DNA from: Notolepis coatsorum
Taxonomy: Eukaryota; Chordata; Actinopteri; Aulopiformes; Paralepididae
NCBI GenBank assembly: GCA_963971535.1
Contig: OZ020589.1
Location: 54,042,883 to 54,106,882 of the forward strand
Direction: 5' to 3'
Length of the DNA: 64,000 bases
Shown: piece after piece, positions 27,501 to 36,997 of the stretch
Position numbering within the stretch: position 1 is the stretch's first letter
Layout of the letters: every line of letters begins with the position of its first letter
Notes under the pieces: model-generated
What the model was told of the DNA's origin: nothing
The model's input: the letters and a program-made list of their open reading frames with translations, nothing else
The model's database searches: none
Position numbers and translations under genes: made by a program

Positions 27501-29528
27501 AGGATCTGGTCTCTCACTCTATAGGACACTATATGATCTGGTCTCTCACTCTATAGGACACTATAGGATCTGGTCTCTCACTCTATAGGACACTATATGA
27601 TCTGGTCTCTCACTCTATAGGACACTATATGATCTGGTCTCTCACTCTATAGGACACTATATGATCTGGTCTCTCACTCTATAGGACACTATAGGATCTG
27701 TTCTCTCACTCTATAGGACACTATATGATCTGGTCTCTCACTCTATAGGACACTATAGGATCTGGTCTCTCACTCTATATGACACTATAGGATCTGGTCT
27801 CTCACTCTATAGGACACTATATGATCTGGTCTCTCACTCTATAGGACACTATAGGATCTGGTCTCTCACTCTATAGGACACTATAGGATCTGGTCTCTCA
27901 CTCTATAGGACACTATAGGATCTGGTCTCTCACTCTATAGGACACTATAGGATCTGGTCTCTCACTCTATAGGACACTATAGGATCTGGTCTCTCACTCT
28001 ATATGACACTATAGGATCTGGTATCTCACTCTATAGGACACTATAGGATCTGGTCTCTCACTCTATATGACACTATAGGATCTGGTCTCTCACTCTATAG
28101 GACACTATAGGATCTGGTCTCTCACTCTATAGGACACTATAGGATCTGGTCTCTCACTCTATATGACACTATATGATCTGGTCTCTCACTCTATATGACA
28201 CTATATGATCTGGTCTCTCACTCTATAGGACACTATAGGATCTGGTCTCTCACTCTATAGGACACTATAGGATCTGGTCTCTCAATCTATAGGACACTAT
28301 AGGATCTGGTCTCTCACTCTATAGGACACTATATGATCTGGTCTCTCACTCTATAGGACACTATAGGATCTGGTCTCTCACTCTATATGATCTGGTCTCT
28401 CACTCTATAGGACACTATAGGATCTGGTCTCTCACTCTATATGACACTATATGATCTGGTCTCTCACTCTATAGGACACTATATGATCTGGTCTCTCACT
28501 CTATAGGACACTATAGGATCTGGTCTCTCACTCTATATGACACTATATGATCTGGTATCTCACTCTATAGGACACTATATGATCTGGTCTCTCACTCTAT
28601 AGGACACTATATGATCTGGTCTCTCACTCTATATGACACTATATGATCTGGTCTCTCACTCTATAGGACACTATAGGATCTGGTCTCTCACTCTATAGGA
28701 CACTATAGGATCTGGTCTCTCACTCTATAGGATCTGGTCTCTCACTCTATAGGACACTATAGGATCTGGTCTCTCACTCTATAGGACACTATAGGATCTG
28801 GTCTCTCACTCTATAGGACACTATATGATCTGGTCTTTCACTCTATAGGACACTATAGGATCTGGTCTCTCACTCTATATGATCTGGTCTCTCACTCTAT
28901 AGGACACTATAGGATCTGGTCTCTCACTCTATATGACACTATATGATCTGGTCTCTCACTCTATAGGACACTATATGATCTGGTCTCTCACTCTATAGGA
29001 CACTATAGGATCTGGTCTCTCACTCTATATGACACTATATGATCTGGTATCTCACTCTATAGGACACTATAGGATCTGGTCTCTCACTCTATATGACACT
29101 ATATGATCTGGTCTCTCACTCTATAGGACACTATATGATCTGGTCTCTCACTCTATAGGACACTATAGGATCTGGTCTCTCACTCTATAGGACACTATAT
29201 GATCTGGTCTCTCACTCTATAGGACACTATATGGATCTGGTCTCTCACTCTATATGACACTATATGATCTGGTCTCTCACTCTATAGGACACTATAGGAT
29301 CTGGTCTCTCACTCTATAGGACACTATAGGATCTGGTCTCTCACTCTATAGGATCTGGTCTCTCACTCTATAGGACACTATAGGATCTGGTATCTCACTC
29401 TATAGGACACTATATGATCTGGTCTCTCACTCTATAGGACACTATATGATCTGGTCTCTCACTCTATAGGACACTATTGATCTGGTCTCTCACTCTATAG
29501 GACACTATATGATCTGGTCTCTCACTCT
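9552..29528 (+). repeat. 32-bp minisatellite array, main block with higher-order structure
   Basis: About 20 kb of the 32-bp unit. Besides four G/T types there are 22-bp units that have lost one 10-mer (TCTATATGATCTGG, e.g. near 17052, 17550, 18660, 21840) and 27-bp units lacking GGTCT (GATCTATCAC near 12441, 14804, 15599, 20568, 22453, 26930). Marker variants show tandem higher-order repeats of 2363 bp (73 full units plus one 27-bp unit) and 1885 bp (56 full units, one 27-bp and three 22-bp units), plus a copy about 11.3 kb away. The array stops only because the assembly enters a run of N, so its true right edge is unknown. Confidence 0.97.
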
Positions 29529-29728
29529 NNNNNNNNNNNNNNNNNNNNNNNNNNNNNNNNNNNNNNNNNNNNNNNNNNNNNNNNNNNNNNNNNNNNNNNN
29601 NNNNNNNNNNNNNNNNNNNNNNNNNNNNNNNNNNNNNNNNNNNNNNNNNNNNNNNNNNNNNNNNNNNNNNNNNNNNNNNNNNNNNNNNNNNNNNNNNNNN
29701 NNNNNNNNNNNNNNNNNNNNNNNNNNNN
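29529..29728. other. Assembly gap (200 N)
   Basis: Exactly 200 unknown bases follow a satellite unit cut mid-way. The round size suggests a placeholder, so the satellite may extend for an unknown distance. Open frames called across it are artefacts. Confidence 0.98.
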
Positions 29729-30000
29729 GGAGTGATGCATGCTGGGAGGGAGAGGCTCAGGTAGACATGGTCACATGGCGTCGACATACACATGGCAGAA
29801 ATAGGGGGGGGGAGCAGGTGCATAGAACTACATGAAGATTGTATAAAATACAATATAAAAGTTTCTATGGAACTTGGTATGATTTCCATAGCAATTTACT
29901 CCGCAAGTCAACACCATCCTCGGAGTGTCGCTGATTTGTAGCTGGACACACCAGTCACTCAGTAGCCAGGCCCGTGCAGAACGGATCCCCCCTCTCTCAC
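29729..30000. other. Non-repetitive sequence next to the gap, probable intron
   Basis: No satellite unit, transposon end or reading frame is seen. It would be the intron following the exon at 30001-30078 on the minus strand, since a GTGAGA splice donor complement abuts it. Confidence 0.4.
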
Positions 30001-30078
30001 CTTCTCATCCAGTCTGGTGAACAGAGGGACGGCTCCCTCCACACTCCTCTTGTTGATCATCACTGCCACTCCAACCAC
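30001..30078 (-). CDS. Exon of a GAF-domain cyclic-nucleotide phosphodiesterase
   Basis: On the minus strand a 78-bp (26-codon) open segment is bounded by a pyrimidine-containing TTCTTGGTGGGCAG acceptor and a GTGAGAG donor. It encodes VVGVAVMINK, then F-T-R-L-D-E-K. This fits the NKFDE signature (N-K-X5-14-F-X3-D-E) of phosphodiesterase GAF domains, here with nine residues between NK and F. That motif lies beside the cyclic-nucleotide pocket in PDE2, 5, 6, 10 and 11, where GAF domains bind cGMP or cAMP or mediate dimerisation. I cannot say which PDE this is. No adjoining exon was found in the window, so the gene's other exons lie outside it or in the gap, or this is an orphaned exon. It is too short to appear among long open frames. 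If real, neighbouring introns hold the satellite and the transposon stack. Confidence 0.6.
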
Positions 30079-31037
30079 CTGCCCACCAAGAAGGGGTTAC
30101 GTTAGATCATGTTATATCGAGTTGGTATCATAACTAAGGCCGTATCATCTACACTTCTGCGTGCCACGTGATATCCTGAGTCAGCTACGTGTCGCATTTA
30201 GGTCACATGTCCAGACTTGCTTTTATGTAAAAGGAATATGTATTTATATTACTATAGTAATGTTCTTTTGGTGACTACGTATTTTTATACATACAGTACA
30301 TAAACTACACGCTTATCGGATAAGAGGACACAGAAGATTAAAATTAAGGATCGTATTTTCGCTAAAATGTTTATAAAACAATGCTGGAGGATGGGGGATG
30401 AGAAGCCCTGAATCAGGTTGGGATGTAGACCTTGCATGAAATGTCGAATGTAGACCATGTTATTAAATAATGATAATAACAATAAATAAAACACAATATA
30501 TACTAATATTAATATATTGTTATTTTTGTTATTATTATTATTATGATCACACTGAAGGCGATATCCACATCAAATTACTGTTTTCCTTTCTATTTCCATT
30601 TACTGTATATTAGCCTAGTGACAAACGGACCATTTGTTTTTGAGATACCCCTACTGGAAGTAGAACAGAACACAACAATGTTTTTCCTCATCTCTAAGGT
30701 CTCCCATATACTGTATGAAATGGATTCTTGTATATAAATATTTTACTGCAAATTGTTTTTAATTGATCACCAAAGCTAAAAAAACATATGCATATTATTT
30801 GATAATGAATAGATGTTATGACTCGAGACACACTACAAATACCACACAATTAACCACACAAACACATTAGTTGGGAAAATTGGGTCTTGATTCGGGACAT
30901 ATAATATAAATATCACGTACTAGACTAAACTGAAGACACTAACACACATGACGCACAACTAAGACGGTGGGGAACAAGATGAAACACATCGGAGACCTGA
31001 CCGGGAGCTCTGGAACTGTACTATCATATGAAAGATA
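30079..31037. other. AT-rich sequence without recognised features
   Basis: About 960 bp of AT-rich DNA. Only short chance frames, a (TAT/ATT)n patch near 30510-30543 and no transposon termini are visible. It is compatible with intron upstream of the exon at 30001-30078. Confidence 0.5.
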
Positions 31038-31384
31038 AAAATTCAAATAAAATGTTGGACAATAATAGGGGCATTGGAGAATCCCCATTGGGGATATCTC
31101 CGTCGTTATAGGAGGGGCCCTCTCCAGGAGGCCTGTATCAGTTCCGCAACCGTTCCTATTTCCGGGGTAGGCCTGATTGGCCCCGACAGGCACGTGACCC
31201 GCCGCGGCCACGCCCCGCGGCAGCCCCAGGACGCGGCAACCAGGCTGCGTGTGGCTTTTTCCCAATCCAACAGTGCAAAAATGCGGAAGCATTCATCACC
31301 GCACGCCACTACGGTAAAGCGCCTTTCTTTTCAGGCCCGCTTTGGGAGCTGTCGCGCGGAAATAGGCTGTCTATTGCCATTCTC

Positions 31385-31670
31385 TTTGACAAACTCTAAC
31401 CTTAACCAGCTCCCTTAACCAGCTCCTTAACAGCGCCTAAACTTAACCGTTCTAACCTTAACCAACTCCGAAACAATGCCTAACCTTAACCTTAACCTTA
31501 ACCATGCCTAACCTTAACCATAGAAAGAATATTGCCATTCTCTTTGACAAACTCTAACCTTAACCAGCTCCTTAACAGCGCCTAAACTTAACCGTTCTAA
31601 CCTTAACCAACTCCGAAACAATGCCTAACCTTAACCTTAACCTTAACCATGCCTAACCTTAACCGGCGAA
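31385..31670 (+). repeat. Duplicated telomere-like CCTTAA-rich repeat
   Basis: Two direct copies (about 31370-31518 and 31528-31665) each begin with attgccattctctttgacaa and contain CCTAACCTTAACC runs. The hexamer is mostly CTTAAC rather than the vertebrate telomere CCCTAA, so it is telomere-like only. Confidence 0.85.
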
Positions 31671-31713
31671 AGAATACACGTTAAAAAAAAATCACGTTAA
31701 AAAAAATATATTT

Positions 31714-31787
31714 GACGGGATTCGAACTCACCAGCAACTAGCTGTAGGATCCACAGCCATGGCATCTTGCCAATTGAGCTATTTCTG
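31714..31787 (-). other. tRNA-like segment 1 of the TIR element
   Basis: On the minus strand TAGCTCAATTGG fits a tRNA A box and AGTTCGAATCC fits a B box at roughly tRNA spacing. A 5-bp stem GCTGT/ACAGC closes a 7-base loop. The loop lacks U33 and the D-stem is imperfect, so this is not a normal tRNA gene. It could still act as an internal RNA polymerase III promoter or be a tRNA-derived SINE head. Confidence 0.6.
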
Positions 31788-32229
31788 GATACTGAATTTG
31801 GGGCGGTGACTTATATATATTGTTAAGGCGGGATCTCATGCGCATGCGCGAGCACCTCACGAGCACCTCGCGAGCACGCCGGCGCACGCACGCACCTGAG
31901 CGAGCACGCCGCCGCTGGGCGCTGCGTGAAGGAAAATGAAAGGCGCATTACCGCACGCCACTACGGTACCTCCGATGACGAATGCGGAAGCATTTTTGCA
32001 CTGTTGGATTTGGAAAAAGCAAAAGGCAACCAGGCTGCTGTGGTTCACCGCCGCTTTCCGCCTTCAACGCCGCCCGCAGCAGCAAATTTGCGCGAGCGCA
32101 GGATTATTTCAGTGTGTATCATGCAATCATTTATCATTTAACATTTGAAAGGCATACATTGTTGTATGAAATAAAATAGTATAGAGACATATGTACAGCG
32201 TTCGATGCAGAATAGAAGTAACTGAGTTA

Positions 32230-32520
32230 CCATACAATATACAATACGCTATAGTGCAAAGCAGAAATGGGATGAGGTACAATTTACAGTAAGGTGTATG
32301 CGTTGCAGTGCAAATGCTGGCGCGCTCCAGAGACCGTTACTGTACCATACAATATACAATGCAATGTACCAATATACAATACGCTATAGTGCAAAGCAGA
32401 AATGGGATGAGGTACAATTTACAGTAAGGTGTACGCGTTGCAGTGCAAATGCTTCTTACTGTTGCACTCCAGAGACCGTTACTGTGCCATACAATATACA
32501 ATACGCTATAGTGCAATGCA
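32230..32520 (+). repeat. ~150-bp tandem repeat inside the TIR element
   Basis: Two copies share CCATACAATATACAATACGC, GCAAAGCAGAAATGGGATGA, GTTGCAGTGCAAATGC and CCAGAGACCGTTACTG. A partial third start follows near 32487. Non-coding. Confidence 0.85.
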
Positions 32521-32545
32521 CGTTAAAAAAAAACAAAAAAAAATT

Positions 32546-32617
32546 AAGGGAATCGAACTTGTCACAAACGGACGATAGGATCCACAGCCAAGCAGCGTTA
32601 CCAATTGAGCTAGTTGT
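32546..32617 (-). other. tRNA-like segment 2 of the TIR element
   Basis: Minus-strand A box TAGCTCAATTGG and B box AGTTCGATTCC, sharing GGCTGTGGATCCTA with segment 1. The shared loop shows both derive from one tRNA-like ancestor. A run of T on the minus strand follows the B-box end, which could terminate a polymerase III transcript. Pairing in the anticodon arm is worse than in segment 1. Confidence 0.55.
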
Positions 32618-33290
32618 CAATGGTAAAAAAGGGGTGATTACTGCTACATAATGCTGCCGCGACGGAGCTCCGCCGCGACAATATTATTAAACAGCGGCTC
32701 TGTCATTGAAGTGGGAAAAGTGAGCCGTATTGTATATTAGTACATTGCATAGTATATTGTATAGAGTATGGTAACTCTGCGGCGTTGAAGGCGGAAAGCG
32801 GCGGTGAACCACAGCAGCCTCGTTGTCGCGTCCTGGGGCTGCCGCGGGGCGTGGCCGCGGCGGGTCACGTGCCTGTCGGGGCCAATCAGGCCTACCCCGG
32901 AAATCGGAACGGTTGCGGAACTGATACAGGCCTCCAGGAGAGCCTTACCCCTCCAGCCCGCCAACGGGGGTAAAAACCTGGGAAGTACCAATTGTCTTTA
33001 GTCTTTTTTATGAGTTTTATGAGTTATGTTAGAATAGCAGTTGCTTTAAATGTGCACATGGACATTTGTGAAGGACAAGAATTCAAAAAATTTTGGACAA
33101 TAATAGAGGCTTGGAGAATCTTCATTGGGGATATCTCCATCACTAGAGGGGGGCCTCTTCCTAGGAGAGCTGATTCCCCTCCAACCCGCCAACGGGGGCA
33201 AAAAGTGCTAATCATATAGGTTATTTTATTTTCATAAAATTTTTTAAGTCATGTTAGAATAGCTGTTGCTATAAATGTACAAAGTGATAT

Positions 33291-34352
33291 CAGTGACAGT
33301 GACGTGGGCAGGCCTTGTTCAGTGGGGGGGAATGTCGGGGGGGGGGAGACCATCGTTCCGGCGGTTCGACCCGGGAGAGGGGATGCCTTGCGTGTTGTGG
33401 GGTCGGTACGTGTGGGGTGGGGTCCCTTGGGGCCCTCGGCCGCCGTGGCCTGGGCGGTCTGGTCGCCGGGCTGGGGGGACACCGGGCTTGGGGTCGCGGG
33501 GGGTCGGGGGGCCATTGAGGCGTGGTGCTTTGGCCTTCTGTGGGCCTGGGCTTGGGGTTCTCGTGGGCCGGGGGCCTGGCGGTCGGGCAGGGGCGGGTGG
33601 GGGCTCTGGGTGCTCGGCTCCGCGCATGGTGGACCTGGGATATGGGGGTGTTCTGTTTCTCGGGGAGGATGGCGGGAGGGGTTTCTCTTAAGGGGGTCAG
33701 AGCGGCTGAGCTTTGCCCAGTGGGGTCTTGTGTGTTGTGGGTTCGGGGTGCGTGGGGTGGGGTTCTTGGTGACATGAAAGGTAGCGGGCTTGGCTCGGTG
33801 GGGGGGAGTACCCTCTCCTCTCCTCTATTGGGCCTGGCCCAATTTAATTCAAGGGACCCGTGTCGCTGGGGGCTCAGCTCCGCACGTGGCGGACCTGGGA
33901 TATGGGGGAGTCCGACGGGCTTAGCTCAGTGGGGGGGACTGTCGGGGGAGGGGGGCCATCGTTTCGGCGGTTTGGCCTGGGAGAGTGGGGTCTTGTATGT
34001 TATGGGGTCGATGTGCGTGGGGTGGGGTTCTTGGTGACATGGGAGGTAGCGGGCTTGGCTCGGTGGGGGGGAGTCGCTCCTTCCCCTCAACTGAGCCTAG
34101 CCCAATTTAATTCAAGGGTCCTGTGTCGCTGGGTGTTCGGCCCCGGGTATACCGGACCTGGTATATGGGGGAGTCCTATTTCTCGGGGTGGATGGCGGAA
34201 GGGGGGGTCCCTCTTAAGGGGGATTGGGCTGCTGAACACAGCCATTACATAGGGACCCATGTCAATGTATTGTTATGTGTTTGATGTCATTTTAAGTATT
34301 GTCTAAGTGTTGTATGTCTGTAAATGTAAATAAAAATGTAAGTAAAAAAATA
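33291..34352 (+). mobile_element. GC-rich LINE 3' UTR (Tx1-like), severely 5'-truncated
   Basis: The sequence is very G-rich and internally repetitive. The phrase GACCTGG(G)ATATGGGGG recurs near 33627, 33892 and 34154, GGTTCTTGGTGACATG near 33760 and 34025, and GGCGGTT(C/T)G near 33359 and 33966. It ends in TAAATGTAAATAAAAATG and an A-rich tail. Style and ending resemble the 3' UTR of the Tx1-like L1 at 42919-43661, so I read it as the tail of a related LINE. Long overlapping frames on both strands are GC-rich compositional artefacts with low-complexity G/P/R proteins. Confidence 0.5.
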
Positions 34353-34870
34353 AAACATAATACAGGCTCTGAGAGCTCTCAAACCTGGCGTGCTAGTAAT
34401 CAGGATATTCCTCTACCTAATAGAAATAACTGGGTTTGAAAATCTTGATGCATGCAGGGAATATGGACCTATGAACACATACCTAAAATAAACAGAAATG
34501 TAAAGGATGAATGGAAGGGGGGGGGGGTGGTTCTGGTGTCGGCTGCATTGGTGAAAGTCTGGAGAGACTTGCTGAAGCAGCAGTGGGGGGGGGGGGGTTC
34601 ATTGGCACAGGTGCAGCTGGTCGGGGTAATTAAACTCTCTCCTTTATCATCCACAGTGAAACTGAGACAAAGGAAGGCTCACACACACACCGACGAGACA
34701 GAGAGAGAATGAGCAATGTACAGCCGTGCGAATGGTTTATGTTGCAGTTGTTCTGTGTACGATTTGATCAAGTTTAATTTTAAGTTTATTTATTTATTTT
34801 TTACTCAGGCACAGTGCACATTCAGTTTCCACATCAATGTAATTGTGCCAGAATTAGCTAATGAGCTAGT
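34353..34870. other. Sequence without gene, with G-runs
   Basis: No gene or transposon end recognised. It holds long G-runs (34518-34527 and 34586-34598) and a short (AC)n patch near 34681. Confidence 0.4.
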
Positions 34871-34960
34871 TTGCATCTGTAGTCCCTGCCTACCATGCAT
34901 GTCTTTATGGTGTGGGAGGAAACCGGAGTACCCAGAGGAAACCCACGCGAACACAGGGAG
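34871..34960 (-). mobile_element. SINE body fragment (fish tRNA-derived SINE type)
   Basis: The plus strand reads GTGGGAGGAAACCGGAG then GAGGAAACCCACGCGAACAC and GGGAGAAC, the complement of the common fish SINE body that follows the tRNA-like head. The head itself is missing here; a head with matching style occurs at 51077-51172. It abuts the LINE fragment at 34961. Confidence 0.65.
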
Positions 34961-35125
34961 AACACTTTTAAAACTTAATGAAGACAAGACAGAAATACTT
35001 TTAGTAGACCCTAAAGCCAAAAGGGAAGCACTTTTTAATGGGTTAGGAAGTTTGGCTCACCAGAATAAATCGGAAGTAACTAGCCTAGGTGTAATTTTAG
35101 ACTCTGATTTAAGTTTTAACACTTT
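34961..35125 (+). pseudogene. L2-type LINE RT fragment
   Basis: The plus strand encodes LKLNEDKTEILLVDPKAKRE then SEVTSLGVILDSDLSFN, the segment between the polymerase active site and the thumb of L2-like fish LINEs. The same motifs, NKTEILIIGPKTKKE and SLWVIIDSELNFN, recur on the minus strand at 52660-52881, so this is the same family. Only about 55 codons remain. Confidence 0.75.
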
Positions 35126-35126
35126 G

Positions 35127-35210
35127 GGTGCCAAAAACGAGTTAAGTAGTTTCTGGGCCTAAGTCGTTCAGTGCCAAAAACGACTTAAGTAGTTTCTGGG
35201 TCGTTTTTTT
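35127..35210 (+). repeat. Two copies of a 42-bp repeat
   Basis: GTGCCAAAAACGA(G/C)TTAAGT and AGTTTCTGGG occur twice with a 42-bp period, starting near 35129 and 35171. Origin unknown. Confidence 0.85.
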
Positions 35211-35837
35211 TCAATATTTTTATTCATTATCCACCCAGGGAGCCTGTTGTTACCATAGGGAATGAGTCGCCAAGGTGCAATACCGGCCGTATCCCACTAG
35301 ATGGCGGTATCGAGCACCTTTTGTAACCTTGTATCTTGGTCTGTGGGATGGCCAAATGTCTCGGGTTTCATTTTTCCTTGTCGGCCGAGGCGAACAGTTC
35401 TCTCGGTTCCATTGAAGTGCGTCAAATATCCCTGATCCATATGTTGTGGTGGATTATGCCGTGGACCAAATCGACATTGGATGTACCAGATGGCAATCAA
35501 ACAATTGGAATATTATTTTTGGAATACTCCCGATCACAGGTAAGGACGATTTGACGTACATTTTAGCTTGATCCTGCAATGCTTTTATACCAATCGGGCT
35601 GATAAGCGTTTTTAGTGTTCAATACTAATGCCGTTACTGACAATCAAATAATCAGAAACGACCCCCCCTCCCCTTTCATGCATTCATGATGGAACATAAT
35701 ACCTATGATATAGATTTGATTTCGGGATAATAGCGTATACAGGAAATGGCAACGTCTATAGTGGAATTGGCGTGTAGGGCTATAACTCAGCATTTCATGA
35801 ATTACCCTAGACCACTCTAAAACCATACTTATAGTAT
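35211..35837. other. Unassigned sequence left of the nested stack
   Basis: No recognisable coding region, transposon terminus or tandem repeat. Short frames look random. Confidence 0.4.
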
Positions 35838-36036
35838 CGGGTCCCCCCAGGGCTGCATTCTGAGCCCCATGACTGTGTGGCCAGGTTTAGCTCCAACTCC
35901 ATAGTGAAGTTTGCGGACGACACAGTGGTGGTGGGGCTGATCTCTAACAATGACGAGAAGGCCTATCGGGAGGAGGTTGATGAACTGGCACGCTGGTGCC
36001 GGGAGAACAGCCTACTCCTGAACATTGGTAAAACCA
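35838..36036 (+). pseudogene. L2-type LINE RT, piece 1 (polymerase core)
   Basis: Contains the SPQG motif and, after a short internal deletion, KFADDTVVVGL with the FADD catalytic pair, then REEVDELARWCRENSLLLN. The frame is cut at LNIGKT by the 7.6-kb insertion, whose target duplication AACATTGGTAAAACCA covers 36021-36036. Confidence 0.85.
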
Positions 36037-36169
36037 GGGGGCTTCCGGTTCCGTTCAGCAACGCATGGCTGGTTGATTTTTCGGAGCTCAGCAACCAAGC
36101 CACATTAAGTTTGATTACGTTTACATTTTTATACCATTTTATTTTATTTTATTTATTTTAGTTTGAACC

Positions 36170-36997
36170 ATGTCTAAACAGACACAGACCAGGATGGGAA
36201 CGCTGAACGCCGTGGATAAGGAGCTCATTAGGTCGATATTCCGTGAGAAAATAGACGCTATCGTGGCTAAGCTAACCGGCAGAGTGGATGCGCTCCAGGA
36301 GACGGTAGCCAGCATAGACACACGGTTAGCCGTGGTGGAGGAGAGCCTATCCGCAGTCGTGGAGTTGGCTGATACCAACGCCACGGTGATATCGTCCTTG
36401 GAGGACAAGCTGTGGGCTTGTGAGATGAAGTCGGCAGATCTGGAGGACCGTGGCAGGAGATGCAATGTTAGAATATACGGGCTACCCGATGAAGTGGAGG
36501 AGGACGCGCCGATTAAGTTCCTCGAGAAAATGATACCGAAGTGGTTCCCGAAGCTAGCCTCCCCCGAGATCGAGAGAGCGCACAGGATCTTCAGAGCCGC
36601 TACCCCGATGAAGAGCGAGCGTACAAACCCTTGCACATTCATCTTCTGCTGCCTGAGGTTCCAGACAAGACAGGATATTTTAAAAGAGACCAGGTTGAAT
36701 CCTCCGGTGATGAACGGCCGTACTCTGAGATTCGCCGCAGATTTCAGTGACTACACAGCGAGGCGCCGTAGAGCTTTCGCCAGAGCCATGGATCTCACAC
36801 GTGAAAGGGCGGTGGAGGTATTCCTACTGTTCCCGGCAACGCTGAAAGTAAAGACAGGACGAGGAGCTGTGTCGTGCAACCGTCTATTCAAGTCACCATC
36901 CGAGGCGGAGGACTTCATTTGGAAAAGCAATACCAACATCCCGAATGAGAGGAACAGACCGCCCCCGGTGGAGCAGACCTCGAGCGACGGAGAGTGA
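36170..36997 (+). CDS. L1/Tx1-type ORF1 protein
   Basis: A 275-residue intact frame. Residues about 15-90 form a heptad-like coiled coil (LTGRVDALQETVASIDTRLA and onward). Residues 91-107 carry the conserved EDRGRRCNVRIYGLP junction into an RNA-recognition-motif fold, with the ERAHR motif at 135-139, followed by a C-terminal domain with LRFAADFSDYTARRRRAF. This is the trimeric nucleic-acid chaperone of L1 elements that coats the LINE RNA and aids reverse transcription in the cytoplasm and nucleus. Length is near the shorter L1 ORF1 proteins. The methionine used follows the 133-bp 5' UTR and an AACCATG context. It is open throughout, unlike ORF2. Confidence 0.88.
   Translation: MSKQTQTRMGTLNAVDKELIRSIFREKIDAIVAKLTGRVDALQETVASIDTRLAVVEESLSAVVELADTNATVISSLEDKLWACEMKSADLEDRGRRCNVRIYGLPDEVEEDAPIKFLEKMIPKWFPKLASPEIERAHRIFRAATPMKSERTNPCTFIFCCLRFQTRQDILKETRLNPPVMNGRTLRFAADFSDYTARRRRAFARAMDLTRERAVEVFLLFPATLKVKTGRGAVSCNRLFKSPSEAEDFIWKSNTNIPNERNRPPPVEQTSSDGE

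Larger units (their letters stand above)
31131..32931. mobile_element. 1.8-kb TIR element with 9-bp TSD, possibly Mutator-like
   Basis: The termini GCCTGTATCAGTTCCGCAAC and its complement are part of an almost perfect inverted repeat of roughly 115-120 bp, which is GC-rich further in. The nonamer CTCCAGGAG flanks both sides (31122-31130 and 32932-32940). The uninterrupted copy of the target repeat at 33080-33290 supports the boundaries. Long inverted ends with a 9-bp duplication resemble Mutator-like elements, but P, hAT and Zisupton-type systems make 8-bp duplications and cannot be excluded because the TIR/TSD border is partly palindromic. No transposase frame is present. The interior holds telomere-like repeats, two tRNA-like stretches and a ~150-bp tandem repeat. 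Confidence 0.72.
31038..33290 (+). repeat. Diverged ~200-bp tandem repeat split by an insertion
   Basis: Two related units can be reassembled. Unit 1 is 31038-31130 plus 32941-33079; unit 2 is 33080-33290. Both contain TTGGACAATAATAG, GGGGATATCTCC, CCGCCAACGGGGG followed by an A-run, and TGTTAGAATAGC with GTTGCT. Unit 2 is uninterrupted, showing that the 1.8-kb element in unit 1 is an insertion. The family is not recognised. Confidence 0.7.

Noticed and set aside
870-29528. CRISPR-like array of 32-bp repeats
   Set aside because: Units are contiguous with no unique spacers and the surroundings are a vertebrate genome; this is a minisatellite.
29464-29889. Open frames across the N gap (also at 52427-52881)
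   Set aside because: They exist only because N codons carry no stops. The LINE part of 52660-52881 is kept as LINE sequence.
31440-31670. True interstitial telomere
   Set aside because: The repeat is mainly CTTAAC with mixed spacing, duplicated inside a transposon, not (CCCTAA)n.
31714-32617. Functional tRNA genes
   Set aside because: Internal promoter boxes are good but the loop lacks U33, the D-arms are imperfect and both sit in a transposon; kept only as tRNA-like.
31857-32991. Short overlapping frames in the TIR element
   Set aside because: They follow the inverted and tandem repeats rather than any protein family; no transposase motif.
33249-34252. Several long overlapping GC-rich frames on both strands
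   Set aside because: Proteins are G/W/R- or P/R-rich low complexity, overlap in all frames, and the DNA is a repetitive LINE 3' UTR.
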